Source: Pseudomonadota bacterium
GTDB lineage: Bacteria; Pseudomonadota; Alphaproteobacteria; Rhizobiales; Rhizobiaceae
Reading direction: 5' to 3'
Assembly (NCBI GenBank): GCA_023404095.1
Contig: JAEYDD010000038.1
Location: forward strand, 1 to 64,000
Length of the DNA stretch: 64,000 nt
Under the pieces are notes generated by a model. The model had not been told where the DNA came from. It saw only the letters and a program-made list of their open reading frames with translations, and ran no database searches. The position numbers and the translations under genes are program-made. Below, piece after piece: positions 42,121 through 52,784 of this stretch; the stretch's first letter is position 1; the number at the start of each line of letters is the position of its first letter.

Positions 42121-43077
42121 TCAGCGCGGGCCTTGCAGAAGGGCCCGCGCGACGCCTTCATTGGTCACGAGCCGGTTGACGTAGCCGGCACGCAGGACCC
42201 CCCGGATGATCGGGATCTTGCGGACACCGCCGGAAACCAGCACGGAAATGGGCTTGAGCTTCATTTTGTCGGGGGGAAGGGCGATGATCGAGTCGTTGAG
42301 AAAGTGATCGATCGGCTGGCCGCGCGCATCCAGGAACCATCCCATGAACTCGCCGACGGCGCCGCCTTTCAAAACCGCGTCGAGATTGTCCTTCACCACG
42401 CGGATCTGCGTCAGTGATGTGTCCTGCGTCAACGCCCCGCACGACACGATGCCGATATCGGCGATCTCGGTCCGCGCAAGGACATCCGTCAGTTCGTCGT
42501 TGAGAAGGATCGCGTTGCGGCTTTCGGGATTGGCGCAGTAGATTGGTGCGGTCAGATAGTGACATTCGACGCCCAGCGCCCGTGCAAAAGCCGTCGCGAC
42601 TTCGAAAGTATTGGTCGCCGAGCCGCTCGTGACGCCGCCGGTCAACCCCACCACCCAGCTTTCGGACTTCGGCCGGGCGCGCAGGCTGCGGACCGCAAAG
42701 CTCAAGGTCCGCCCCGATCCGATGCCGACACCCATGTCGCGACCTTCGATCAATTCGCTCGCAAGTGATCCGGCGGCTTCGCCGATCACCCGCTTCTGCT
42801 CCAGATAGTCGTCGAGATCGGGCACCACGACGGTGCCAGCCAGGCCGTAGCGGGCAGAGACCCTTTCAGCGAGTTCGATACAGTCCGTCAGGGGCAGGCT
42901 GACATGAACCTGCACGCTGCCGGATTCCCGAACCTGGCCGATGATCTTGTTGACCTTCAGCCGCGTGATGTCCATGCGCTGGGCGATTTCCTGCTGGGTT
43001 TGTCCGCCGATGAAATAGAGCCAGGCGACACGTGCGCGCTCCAGGTCGTCGTCGAAGTGTCCCCAATCCTCGCTCAT
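42121..43077 (-). CDS. SorC/DeoR-type sugar-binding transcriptional regulator
   Basis: A 318-residue regulator. The N-terminal HTH is at about 12-52 (RARVAWLYFIGGQTQQEIAQ, RMDITRLKVNKIIGQV) and the sugar-binding C-terminal domain at about 62-318, with GIGSGRTLSFAV (about 125), GLTGGVTSGSAT, and GGAVGEFMGWFLDARGQPID (about 239), a SorC-family signature. SorC proteins respond to phosphorylated sugars, fitting the kinase next door. It converges on the kinase gene, only nine bases apart. Confidence 0.88.
   Translation of the reverse strand: MSEDWGHFDDDLERARVAWLYFIGGQTQQEIAQRMDITRLKVNKIIGQVRESGSVQVHVSLPLTDCIELAERVSARYGLAGTVVVPDLDDYLEQKRVIGEAAGSLASELIEGRDMGVGIGSGRTLSFAVRSLRARPKSESWVVGLTGGVTSGSATNTFEVATAFARALGVECHYLTAPIYCANPESRNAILLNDELTDVLARTEIADIGIVSCGALTQDTSLTQIRVVKDNLDAVLKGGAVGEFMGWFLDARGQPIDHFLNDSIIALPPDKMKLKPISVLVSGGVRKIPIIRGVLRAGYVNRLVTNEGVARALLQGPR
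42124..42150. terminator. Bidirectional hairpin between the kinase and SorC genes
   Basis: GCGCGGGCC (42124-42132) and GGCCCGCGC (42142-42150), 9-base loop, located in the last codons of the SorC gene and just beyond the convergent kinase stop. No T-run. Confidence 0.45.
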
Positions 43078-43512
43078 GCAGCGCGCTATCCCCTCACGTT
43101 TGGTTCCTTTTCGATACGCCACTTATCATGGGATGGGCAACCGGCTTCTCAGCAATCACCGTGGAAGGGGTCTCCGTTTCGGATCAGGTCGGAGTGCCTT
43201 TTCCCCCGGCCTCTTCGGGCGTCGTGGCGGGAGGGGGGGCGGCAGGCCTCCTCCTCCAGACTGAAGATGTTCAACAGGTGCCCGGGATGGCGTCAGCTGG
43301 CGGTCGTCCGCAGCAGATTGATGTCTGCGACGAAGACGGAGTAGCCAAAGCCAGTTTTCTCCCCTTGATCGTTACCGCCACTCGTCGAGACGCCATTTGC
43401 CGACGCGCGCCGCATGCCCAGTCGGTTCTCGCCCAGGTTTCCCGGCAGCATATGGCGCCGGTAAAATCGCGTGGAATCTATGTGTGGCACCTATATCCGA
43501 CAGGTGGAAGAG
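43078..43512. other. 435-bp gap between the SorC gene and the epimerase gene
   Basis: Contains the SorC promoter region. I saw no additional gene, repeat or convincing operator. Confidence 0.35.
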
Positions 43513-44409
43513 CTAGCCAGGGACGTGAGCTTGGCGAACAAGCTCGCGCTTGAGATATGCCGTCTCGAGGCCCAGCTCGATGAACCGGTAGGCGTGCCGG
43601 GCAAGTGCGACATTGTCGTCCCACAGATTGCGCCAGATGGCGGTCTTGAGTGACAGGTCCTTGTCGACGATGGTCGACGAGAAGGATTCGAACGTGACGT
43701 AATCATCCCAGCCGATTGACGCCAGCGCGTCGAAGATCGCCCGAAAGTCGATCGTGCCCGTACCCAGATAGCCGCGATGGCTCTCGCCGATGTGAATATA
43801 ACCGATCTTGCCGGCGGCGTGACGGATCGCGAGACCCACATCGGCCTCCTCGATGTTCATGTGGAAAGTGTCGAGATGCAGGAAGACATTCGAGGCGCCG
43901 GTGTCGCGGATATAGGCCAAGCCCTGCGCAGCCGTGTTGAGCATGTTGCTCTCGAAGCGGTTGACGATCTCCAGATTGAGCGTAACGCCGGCCGCCTTGG
44001 CGCGCTCGGCCACCTTGGCAAGCGATGAAACGCTGGTGTCCCATCCCTTGCGCGTGAGGGCGTGTTCCTGTTTGCCGTGCGCGGAACTCAGGATTCCAGC
44101 AAGCTTGGTGCCGCCAAGGTCGCGCACGAGCGCCACGGCTCGGTCGAGAATGTCTATGCCGTTGGCGACGATCGCAGCGTCGTCGCTGGAAATGTCGCCT
44201 TCCGGGGGCAATCCCATGCTGACGGCCACGTCGAGGCCAAGTTCGCGGATGCGGCCGGCAAGCCAGGCGACGTCGACCTGGCTGGGGTCGAGATAGGAGA
44301 ATTCGATAAGCTTGTAGCCGAGCTTATGTGTGTTCTCCAGCGCCGTTTCGAGCTCGTCGCGCGAGGAACCTGCGCTCCAGACGAAGGAATGTACACCGAT
44401 CTTCGACAT
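43513..44409 (-). CDS. D-tagatose/D-psicose 3-epimerase-like sugar isomerase
   Basis: A 298-residue AP_endonuc_2 TIM-barrel protein of the ketose 3-epimerase branch. Key residues: E147 in NLEIVNRFESN, D180 in HLDTFHMNIEE, the HIGESHRG loop (about 206-213), and a C-terminal Glu in TFESFS (about 240), matching the four metal ligands of known epimerases. The DTFHMNIEE motif is diagnostic. Family members epimerise ketohexoses or ketopentoses at C3; phosphorylated or tetrose substrates are also possible. It is last in the leftward operon. Confidence 0.88.
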   Translation of the reverse strand: MSKIGVHSFVWSAGSSRDELETALENTHKLGYKLIEFSYLDPSQVDVAWLAGRIRELGLDVAVSMGLPPEGDISSDDAAIVANGIDILDRAVALVRDLGGTKLAGILSSAHGKQEHALTRKGWDTSVSSLAKVAERAKAAGVTLNLEIVNRFESNMLNTAAQGLAYIRDTGASNVFLHLDTFHMNIEEADVGLAIRHAAGKIGYIHIGESHRGYLGTGTIDFRAIFDALASIGWDDYVTFESFSSTIVDKDLSLKTAIWRNLWDDNVALARHAYRFIELGLETAYLKRELVRQAHVPG

Positions 44410-44444
44410 ATGCCGGCCACTTTCTGCATTGGATTGAAACGGGT

Positions 44445-44478
44445 CGGTCGGGCACCCGCCGAAGCCTGTGCCCGACCG
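44445..44478 (-). terminator. Stem-loop after the cluster C binding protein
   Basis: CGGTCGGGCAC (44445-44455) and GTGCCCGACCG (44468-44478), perfect 11-bp arms and a 12-base loop, between the binding-protein stop and the epimerase start in the same transcript. No T-run. Confidence 0.65.
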
Positions 44479-44491
44479 TCTGGGAGGAAGG

Positions 44492-45430
44492 TTAGCGGGC
44501 CGCGGTCCAGCCCTTGTAGTCCTTGACGTTGTCCGCCGTGATGAGTTGCGGATCAAGGAGGACGACCGGTTCAGCCGGCTTTTTGCCGTTCAGCACCTCG
44601 ACGCCGAGCTCGAGAGCCTGGCCTGCCATGACGTAGGGATCCTGCGAGGCCGAAGCCTTGATCATCGAGGTGCCGCTTGCGAGCGACTTCTCGATGTCGG
44701 GCGCGCCGTCGACAGCGGTGAGGAAGAACTCGCTGCGGTTCAGCTGCTTGGCGGCAAGTTCCGCACCGATCGCCGTCGGATCGTTGATCGCAAACACCGC
44801 GTCGATCTTGTCGAAGCGGGTAAGCAGGCCTTGCATCACGGCAAGGCCGCCGTCGCGCGAGCCTTGGCCGTTCTGGTCATCGGACAGGATCTTGATGTCG
44901 GCGTGTTTTCCGAGCGCCTCCTTGCAACCCTGGACGCGGTCGAGGATCGAAGAGGAGGCGGGACCGTTGATGATGACAACGTCTCCCTTGCCGCCGAGCT
45001 TTTCGGCGATGTAGTTGCAGGCCTCTTCGCCGGCCTTGACGTTGTTGGTCATGACGGTGACGTCGGCACCCGGTGCAGAGACGTCGAAAGCGGCGACCAC
45101 GACGCCCGCGGCCTGGGCCTTCTTGACGGCCGGCGCAATGGCTTTGGCGTCAACGGCGTTCAGCATGATGATGTCCACGCCGGCGGCGATGAAGCTGTCG
45201 ATCTGCGAGACCTGCTTGTTGAGGTCGTAGTCGGCGGAAACGGAGATGACTTCGACGTTCGGGTTGATCTCCTTGGCGCGGTCCTCGATGCCCTTGATCG
45301 TGGCGACGAAGAACGGGTTGCCGAGCAGGCCGACCGAAATGCCGATCTTGTTCAGGTCCTTGGCGGCAGCGGGCATGAAGAGTGCTGCGGCCATGGCGGT
45401 GCCGACGAGCAACTTGGACATAAGACGCAT
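44492..45430 (-). CDS. CUT2 substrate-binding protein (cluster C)
   Basis: A 312-residue RbsB-type periplasmic protein. The signal peptide ends at FMPAAA; the mature start is KDLNKIGISVGLLGNPFFVA with the PFF motif that stacks on the sugar. Further segments are QIDSFIAAGVDIIMLNAVDA, FDVSAPGADVTVMTNN, and AINDPTAIGAELA. GGAGGAAAAC before ATG 45430 sets the start. In contrast to cluster B the gene comes fourth in the operon. Confidence 0.93.
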   Translation of the reverse strand: MRLMSKLLVGTAMAAALFMPAAAKDLNKIGISVGLLGNPFFVATIKGIEDRAKEINPNVEVISVSADYDLNKQVSQIDSFIAAGVDIIMLNAVDAKAIAPAVKKAQAAGVVVAAFDVSAPGADVTVMTNNVKAGEEACNYIAEKLGGKGDVVIINGPASSSILDRVQGCKEALGKHADIKILSDDQNGQGSRDGGLAVMQGLLTRFDKIDAVFAINDPTAIGAELAAKQLNRSEFFLTAVDGAPDIEKSLASGTSMIKASASQDPYVMAGQALELGVEVLNGKKPAEPVVLLDPQLITADNVKDYKGWTAAR

Positions 45431-45498
45431 GTTTTCCTCCATTGTGGCGCGTTTGGCGCCGTTGTTTCCGGTCGCCGACCGGTTCATTCAGCCGGACC

Positions 45499-46482
45499 TC
45501 ACGTCCGGCCAAGCCCCTTGAGCCTGTATCGATCGAGGCCGACGGCGACGATGATGACAAGCCCCTTGATGATGTACTGCCAGATGTCCGAGACCCCCAC
45601 GAGAATGAGGCCGTTGGAGAGCACTGCGATGATGAGCGCGCCGATGAGCGTGCCCCAGATCGAGCCGACGCCGCCGACGAAGCTGGTGCCCCCGAGAATG
45701 ACCGCTGCGATGGCGTCGAGTTCGTAGGCCTGGCCGAGTTGCAGGCCGTTCGCCGCATAAAGGCGGGCGGCCGACATGGCCCCGCCAAGGCCGGAGAGCA
45801 GGCCCGACATCGAATAGACGAAGAGCAGTACCAGCGGCACCTTGATGCCGGTCAGCCGCGCAGCCTCGGAATTGCCGCCCACCGCGTAGATCCAGGTGCC
45901 GAGCACGGTTCGCTTGAGGATGAACCAGGACACCAGGATCGTCGCCATGGCGATGACCGCGAGCCAGGGAATCCCGAACAGCGTTCCGTTTCCGATGAAG
46001 TCGAAGGGCAGATCCGCGTTGAAGACGGTCGTATCGTTGCCCAGCAGGCGCGCCACGCCGCGAATGGCAGTCAGGGAGCCGAGCGTGACGATAAAGGGCG
46101 GCAGCTTGAGCCAGGCGATGATCGCGCCGTTGAGGAAGCCGCAGAGGAGACCGGCGGCGATCGCCGCGGGGATGCCGAGCATGCCGAAATCCGGCACCAG
46201 CGAAACGATCACCGCGATCATGGCGGACGCGGCAAGGATCGAGCCGACGGAGAGGTCGATGCCGCCCGTCAGGATGACGAAGGTCATGCCGGCGGCGAGC
46301 ACCGTGTTGATCGACGCCTGCTGCATGACGATGGACAGGTTGTTGACGGAAAGGAAGCGGCCGCTGATCAGATGGAAGCCCACTGCCAGCAGGACGAGGA
46401 CCGGCAGCATGCCGAGCGCCGTCAGCGTAGAGCGCAGTTTGAGCTTGTCCGTCCGGGCCTTTTCGGTCTCGATTGCGCTCAT
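45499..46482 (-). CDS. CUT2 sugar ABC transporter, permease (cluster C)
   Basis: A 327-residue RbsC-type permease with about ten helices, the motif GGIDLSVGSILA (about 73) and the coupling loop GGNSEAARLTGIKVP (about 216). A cytosolic N-terminus of about 20 residues precedes the first helix. Spacing: 32 bases from the ATPase stop and 68 bases to the binding-protein start. Confidence 0.93.
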   Translation of the reverse strand: MSAIETEKARTDKLKLRSTLTALGMLPVLVLLAVGFHLISGRFLSVNNLSIVMQQASINTVLAAGMTFVILTGGIDLSVGSILAASAMIAVIVSLVPDFGMLGIPAAIAAGLLCGFLNGAIIAWLKLPPFIVTLGSLTAIRGVARLLGNDTTVFNADLPFDFIGNGTLFGIPWLAVIAMATILVSWFILKRTVLGTWIYAVGGNSEAARLTGIKVPLVLLFVYSMSGLLSGLGGAMSAARLYAANGLQLGQAYELDAIAAVILGGTSFVGGVGSIWGTLIGALIIAVLSNGLILVGVSDIWQYIIKGLVIIVAVGLDRYRLKGLGRT

Positions 46483-46514
46483 CTTTCGGTTCCGTCTTCT
46501 TCCGTTGCCTTTTT

Positions 46515-48052
<1,538 letters not shown>

Positions 48053-48056
<4 letters not shown>

Positions 48057-49456
48057 GCGCGCTTCTCCTTTGCTGCATACCGCTGACCGGTGGCCATCGC
48101 ATCGACGTGACGGCGCCATTCCCCCCGATAATTGTCAAGGCCTGCGATGGTCGCCGGGTCCGCCGCGGCGCAGTCATTGACAAAGGGGTTGCGGCCGGCG
48201 ACCTCGAATACGAGGGCCGCTGCGCCGAATGCGCTGCCCTCCGGGTTGCCGCTCGTGTGCACGGCCTGTCCGGGTCGCAGAGCTGCGAGCACGGAGGCAT
48301 AGAGCCCAGTCTTCACCAGGCCGCCATCGATGACGATCGTGTTCTTCGAGCCGATGAGGTCGAGCGACAAGTCGGTCATCAGCGCGACATAGAGCATTGA
48401 GACGGCCGCTCGTTCCTCGCCGTCGACGTCAGGCCCGATGAAGCGGCCTTCATGGCCGGGCATTGGACCGCCGGGGGCAAAGGACGGCAGGGCGTAAGCT
48501 CCCCTTGCGATGACTGACGCGACAGCTTCCGCGGAGACCGGCTTGTTCCAGCCGCCGCTTGCAACGTCGTATTCCCGCCCGCCCATGAAGCGGATGGTTG
48601 CGACCGGCTGGTGGTCAACCGTTACATTGGCCAGCATGTCGCGGGCCGCATCCAGCGCTTCGAGCGGGCTTGACGGGTTGAAGATGATGACCCACGTCCC
48701 CGTGGATACCAGCGTGAAATCGGAGAAGCCGAGCGACCGGTAGAAATAAAGCGCTGCATTGCTGTCATGCACGCCGTTGTGCACGGCGACGTCAACGGTA
48801 CGCCCGTCAGCGAGCCGCACGGCATGGGTGCCGATTGCGCTGCCAGCGCGCGCGAAGTCGGGCATCTTGCAGCGCCAGCCCATCCGGTCGACGAGGCTGC
48901 TGAAGTCGTCCTTCAGCGGCGCCCAGAGATTGGAATGGCAGCCGAGATAGGAAACCTCGCAAACCGCGCGGCCGGAGAATTTCCAGCTCCAGAACTGCGG
49001 GTAGGACAGGATGGCATCCGCCTTACCGATCAGTGCGGGATCGCGCGTGTCGAGCCACAGAAGATGCCGCCCGTAATTGAAGCCGAGAGGCAGGGGCGGC
49101 GAAAAGGTCTCACCGAAATCCGGCGCCATCGCATCGATGCCGGCGGCGATATCGCCCGGCAGTTCCTGCTCGTAGTCAAGGATGGCGTGGAGGAGCCTGT
49201 CGCCGGACGTAAGCGCGAAGGTGCAACCATGGCCGGAGAACATGATGCGATCGACGCCATGCGCCGCGACGACGCGGGCGAGCTCCCCCTCCATCCAGTC
49301 GAAGAGCGCGGTATCGTCCAGCACGCGCAGGTCGGCTTCGGGGCGCCAGACAGGGCGGGTGCGGGACTCATCGATCACCTGGCCTTCGGCCGAGATGACA
49401 AAGAGTTTCGAATTGGTCTTGCCGAGATCGAAGACGGCGACGGGGTTTTGGCTCAA
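48053..49456 (-). CDS. FGGY-family carbohydrate kinase (rhamnulokinase-like)
   Basis: A 467-residue kinase with the FGGY ATPase core: phosphate-1 loop VAVFDLGKTNSKLFV (about 6-20), MFSGHGCTFAL, LWLDTRDPAL in the substrate domain, catalytic Asp in VHNGVHDSNAALY (about 232), phosphate-2 loop LVSTGTWVIIF (about 252) and IDGGLVKTGLY (about 377). The DLGKTN start recalls rhamnulokinases and fuculokinases, whose products feed class II aldolases such as the one at 50428. Substrate unproven. Confidence 0.88.
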
Positions 49457-50232
49457 CCTGCGCCTCCCGTCGTCGCGATCATGATGCTGACGCCCGCCTC
49501 TTCCAGCATCTTGGCCGCGACATCCGTGAGGCCGTCGTCGGTGATGATGGTGCCGATGCGCGAGAGGGCCAGTACGGTGTTGCGCGGCTGGATGGAGAAT
49601 TTCCGGCTGTCGGCGAGCAGAACGATCTCGTCGGCGCAGGCGGCAAGCTCGCCGATCACCTTGACGAGGAGGGGGTGGGATTCGAGCAGCCCCTTGCTGC
49701 TGATGCCCTGCGTACCTAGGAAGAAGCGCGAGGCGAAGAAGGCCGGCGACCCGGCCGCCGCATCGTGGATGATACCGGGCTCGCGGTAGAGCTCGCCGCC
49801 GGCCAGCGAAAGCTGGCAGGTGCCATGCTCGCCGAGATAGGCGGCAAGCGGCATGGAGTTCGTCCAGATGCGCAGGTTGCGTTGCGCCAGCAGGATGCCG
49901 AGCTGGTAGCAGGTGGAGCCCGCATGGACGATGATGGAGTCGCCGTCGCGTACGAGGCCGGCTGCCATGGCGGCAATCGCCCGCTTCGCCTCGACTGCGA
50001 TATCCCTGTTCTCGTCGTAAGGCCGCGCGGAGAGGCGCGCGCTGTCGCCGGCGTCGATGGCCGAGATGCCACCGTAGACCTTGCGGGCACGGCCCAGCTC
50101 ATGGAGTTTGTCGATGTCACGGCGGATTGTGGCAGGAGATACGCCGACGTGCTCCTGGAGATCCCGCACCGAGGCAAACGGGGTCTCGCGCAGCAGGTCG
50201 ATGATGGCTTTGTGGCGCTCAGTGTCGTTCAC
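49453..50232 (-). CDS. DeoR-family transcriptional regulator
   Basis: A 259-residue regulator. HTH_DeoR is at about 3-58 (ERHKAIIDLLRETPFASVRD, LQEHVGVSPATIRRDIDKLH, then ARKVYGG) and the DeoRC effector domain at about 75-235 (DGDSIIVHAGSTCYQLG, GGELYREPG, LADSRKF). The start is GTG 50230-50232 behind GGGAGGAGA. Encoded first in the leftward operon and divergent from the aldolase operon, it probably represses both until a sugar phosphate binds. Confidence 0.9.
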   Translation of the reverse strand: MNDTERHKAIIDLLRETPFASVRDLQEHVGVSPATIRRDIDKLHELGRARKVYGGISAIDAGDSARLSARPYDENRDIAVEAKRAIAAMAAGLVRDGDSIIVHAGSTCYQLGILLAQRNLRIWTNSMPLAAYLGEHGTCQLSLAGGELYREPGIIHDAAAGSPAFFASRFFLGTQGISSKGLLESHPLLVKVIGELAACADEIVLLADSRKFSIQPRNTVLALSRIGTIITDDGLTDVAAKMLEEAGVSIMIATTGGAG

Positions 50233-50305
50233 GGCCTCTCCTCCCGGCGTCTCCCTCGCCAGATGAATGAAGATAATCACAGATGATTGGCTATATCAAT
50301 ATAAG

Positions 50306-50332
50306 TGACGATAATTATTCACTGTTGACGAT
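50306..50332. promoter_or_regulatory. Direct TGACGAT repeats in the DeoR divergent region
   Basis: TGACGAT at 50306-50312 and 50326-50332, 20 bases apart (about two helical turns), in an unusually AT-rich segment between the two divergent operons. Both copies are followed by AT-rich sequence. Candidate DeoR operator. Confidence 0.5.
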
Positions 50333-50427
50333 TTATGATCATGAAAATACCATCACGTGCAAAGTTCGATCACTCCTGCGGCCAGGCGGGATGTCGCGAC
50401 ACGACGGTTCAAAGGGAGGAGGCCTGC

Positions 50428-51510
50428 ATGGCTTCGGGCATTCGGTCGGAGGACATTCCGGCCTTCGAGGCATTTCTCGATCTTTCGCAGCGGATCGGCA
50501 GCGATATGCTGAAAACGCAGGGCGCTGGCGGCAACACTTCCTTCAAGCGCGGCGACGTGATGTGGGTGAAGGCATCGGGCACCTGGCTTGCCCATGCCGG
50601 CGCGCGCGATATCATGGTGCCGCTGACGGTGATGTCTCTGGTGGAAGCGCTGCAGCAGCGGGATCCGCGCGCTGAAAAGGCGACTGACTTCATCGTATCC
50701 GACCTGAATGCCTCGGGGCTGCGGCCGTCGATCGAGGCGAGCTTCCACGCCGTGCTGCCACAGGCGGTCGTTGCCCATTATCATTGCGTCAATGCCATCG
50801 CGCTGTCGGTTTTGGCCGAACGGGAGGGGCTCATCGCCGAGCGTCTCGCGACGCTGCCTGACCTGACTTGGGTGACGATTCCCTACCGCCGTCCCGGCAC
50901 GCCGCTTGCCCGCGAGATTGCGAGCGTCGCCGCAAACCGTCCCGATATCCTGATCCTCTACAACCATGGCATCATCGTCACGGGCGAAACGGTGGAGGAA
51001 GCAAGCGAGCGCATCGCACGCGTCACCTCCGCCCTGTGCGTCAAGGAGCGCGCAGCCGCGCCGGCCAACCCTGCGGCCCTGAAAGCCCTGGCGGACGGAT
51101 CAGACTTTCACGCCGCCGAGGATGCCGAAAGCCACAAGACGGCACTGAGCCCGGCGAGCATCGCCTATGCCACAGGCGGTTCGCTCTATCCCGACCACGT
51201 CATCTTTCTCGGCACGGAAATCGGCGTGCTAGGCCCCGGCCAAACGGCAAGAGACTATTGCCAGGCGCGCCGTGCGCAGAACCGCGCCATCCCCAAAATG
51301 CTTCTTGCTCCCGGTCTCGGCGTACTGCTGGCGAACGAACTGACCGATGGCGGGCGCGTCATGGCGCGGTGCCTGGCTGAGGTCGTTGCCCGTATTCCCG
51401 AGCAGGCGACCGTCGTCCACCTCGGCCCGGAGCAGGAGCATGAACTGACCCATTGGGAAGCGGAGCAATACCGGCAGGCGCTCGACCGCAAGGCGAGCCA
51501 ACGGGCATGA
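50428..51510 (+). CDS. Class II aldolase-family protein (rhamnulose-phosphate aldolase-like)
   Basis: A 360-residue protein. The aldolase domain fills about 1-215: TQGAGGNTSFKRGD phosphate-binding loop (about 31), WVKASGTWLAHA, the acid Glu in RPSIEASFHAVLP (about 109), zinc HYHCVNA (about 121-123) and third His in LYNHGIIVTGE (about 186). The C-terminal 140 residues resemble the extended region of the bifunctional RhaD-type aldolases but lack their dehydrogenase. It should cleave a ketose-1-phosphate to DHAP and an aldehyde. Its stop overlaps the next start as ATGA. Confidence 0.85.
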   Translation: MASGIRSEDIPAFEAFLDLSQRIGSDMLKTQGAGGNTSFKRGDVMWVKASGTWLAHAGARDIMVPLTVMSLVEALQQRDPRAEKATDFIVSDLNASGLRPSIEASFHAVLPQAVVAHYHCVNAIALSVLAEREGLIAERLATLPDLTWVTIPYRRPGTPLAREIASVAANRPDILILYNHGIIVTGETVEEASERIARVTSALCVKERAAAPANPAALKALADGSDFHAAEDAESHKTALSPASIAYATGGSLYPDHVIFLGTEIGVLGPGQTARDYCQARRAQNRAIPKMLLAPGLGVLLANELTDGGRVMARCLAEVVARIPEQATVVHLGPEQEHELTHWEAEQYRQALDRKASQRA

Positions 51511-52784
51511 GCGCGACGGCGGGGCCTGCAACCGCGCTCGGGATCGATCTCGGCACCTCCGGGGTGCGCGCGGCCGCGCTTGCGGCGGATGGCACTCTTC
51601 TCGATATGGCTGCATTTTCGTTTCCCAGCGCGGACGCGTCACGCATGCCGGCCATCTGGTGGACGGGCGTGCAGTCCTGCCTTTCGGAGCTTTCTGCCCG
51701 CCTGTCGTTCGCCGCGATCGAAGGCCTGGCTGTCGATGGCACGTCCGGCACCGTGGTAGCGCTCGATGCTGACGCCCAGCCGATCGGCGAGGCGCTGATG
51801 TACAACGATCCCTGTCCAGAGCCGACAATCGTAGAACAGATCGCCGCACGAGCTCCGGCTGACAGTCCCGCTCGCGGGGCAACGTCCGCGCTTGCCCGCG
51901 CCATCCACCTGTCGCGCCGGCCCGGCGTACGCAAGGTCGTGCATCAGGCGGATTGGGTTCTCCTGAAACTTGGCCTCGCCACGGCAACGAGCGACGAGAA
52001 CAACGCGCTGAAAACCGGCTTCGATCTCGCCAACGGGCGCTGGCCGGACTGGCTGGAAGCCTGCGGCATGGACATCGCTTTGCTGCCCGTTGTCGAGCGA
52101 GCCGGCATGCCCCTTTCGGCGGTCGGTCCGGCGGGACGGGCGCTCGGCCTTCCGGCCGACTGCCGCTACCATGCCGGCACGACGGACGGCTGCGCTTCCT
52201 TTCTGGCGACGGGCGCTTCGGCCATCGGCGATGGCGTCACCGCCCTTGGCTCGACGCTGGTCGTCAAGCTGGCCACCGCCCGGCCGATCGATGCCGCCGG
52301 CTACGGCATCTATTCACACCGTGTCCTCGACTTCTGGCTCGCGGGCGGTGCCTCCAATTCCGGCGGCGCTGTCATTCGCAGCTTTTTCGACAGCGAACAG
52401 TTGAAGGCGATGACACCTCTTCTGCGGCCGGAGGCGCCGACCGGCCTTGCCTATTATCCGCTGGCAAAGCCCGGCGAGCGTTTCCCCGTGAACGACCCCT
52501 CCTATCCGCCGCGGCTGGAGCCACGCCCGGCCGATGACGTCGTGTTCTTCCAGGCGATCCTCGAAGGCATCACCGCCATCGAGAAATTTGGTTACGACCG
52601 TCTGGTCGAGCTCGGCGGCCCAGAGGTCCGCTCGGTGCGCACGGTCGGTGGCGGGGCGGCCAATTCCGCCTGGACGAGAATGCGGGAAAAGGCACTCGGG
52701 GTGCCCTTCCTCGCCACCCGCTCGGCCGAAGCGGCCGTCGGCGCGGCGTCTCTGGTTCTTGCCGGAAAGGCCCGGTGGTCATGA
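51507..52784 (+). CDS. FGGY-family carbohydrate kinase (xylulokinase-like)
   Basis: A 425-residue FGGY kinase: ALGIDLGTSGVRAAAL phosphate-1 loop (about 10-25), GLAVDGTSGTVVALD (about 76), catalytic Asp in AGTTDGCASFLATG (about 226), ALGSTLVVKL (phosphate 2), WLAGGASNSGGAV and TVGGGAANSAWTRMR (about 389). Shorter than the usual 490 because the lid region is reduced. With the aldolase it forms a kinase-aldolase pair. Substrate unknown. Confidence 0.88.
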   Translation: MSATAGPATALGIDLGTSGVRAAALAADGTLLDMAAFSFPSADASRMPAIWWTGVQSCLSELSARLSFAAIEGLAVDGTSGTVVALDADAQPIGEALMYNDPCPEPTIVEQIAARAPADSPARGATSALARAIHLSRRPGVRKVVHQADWVLLKLGLATATSDENNALKTGFDLANGRWPDWLEACGMDIALLPVVERAGMPLSAVGPAGRALGLPADCRYHAGTTDGCASFLATGASAIGDGVTALGSTLVVKLATARPIDAAGYGIYSHRVLDFWLAGGASNSGGAVIRSFFDSEQLKAMTPLLRPEAPTGLAYYPLAKPGERFPVNDPSYPPRLEPRPADDVVFFQAILEGITAIEKFGYDRLVELGGPEVRSVRTVGGGAANSAWTRMREKALGVPFLATRSAEAAVGAASLVLAGKARWS

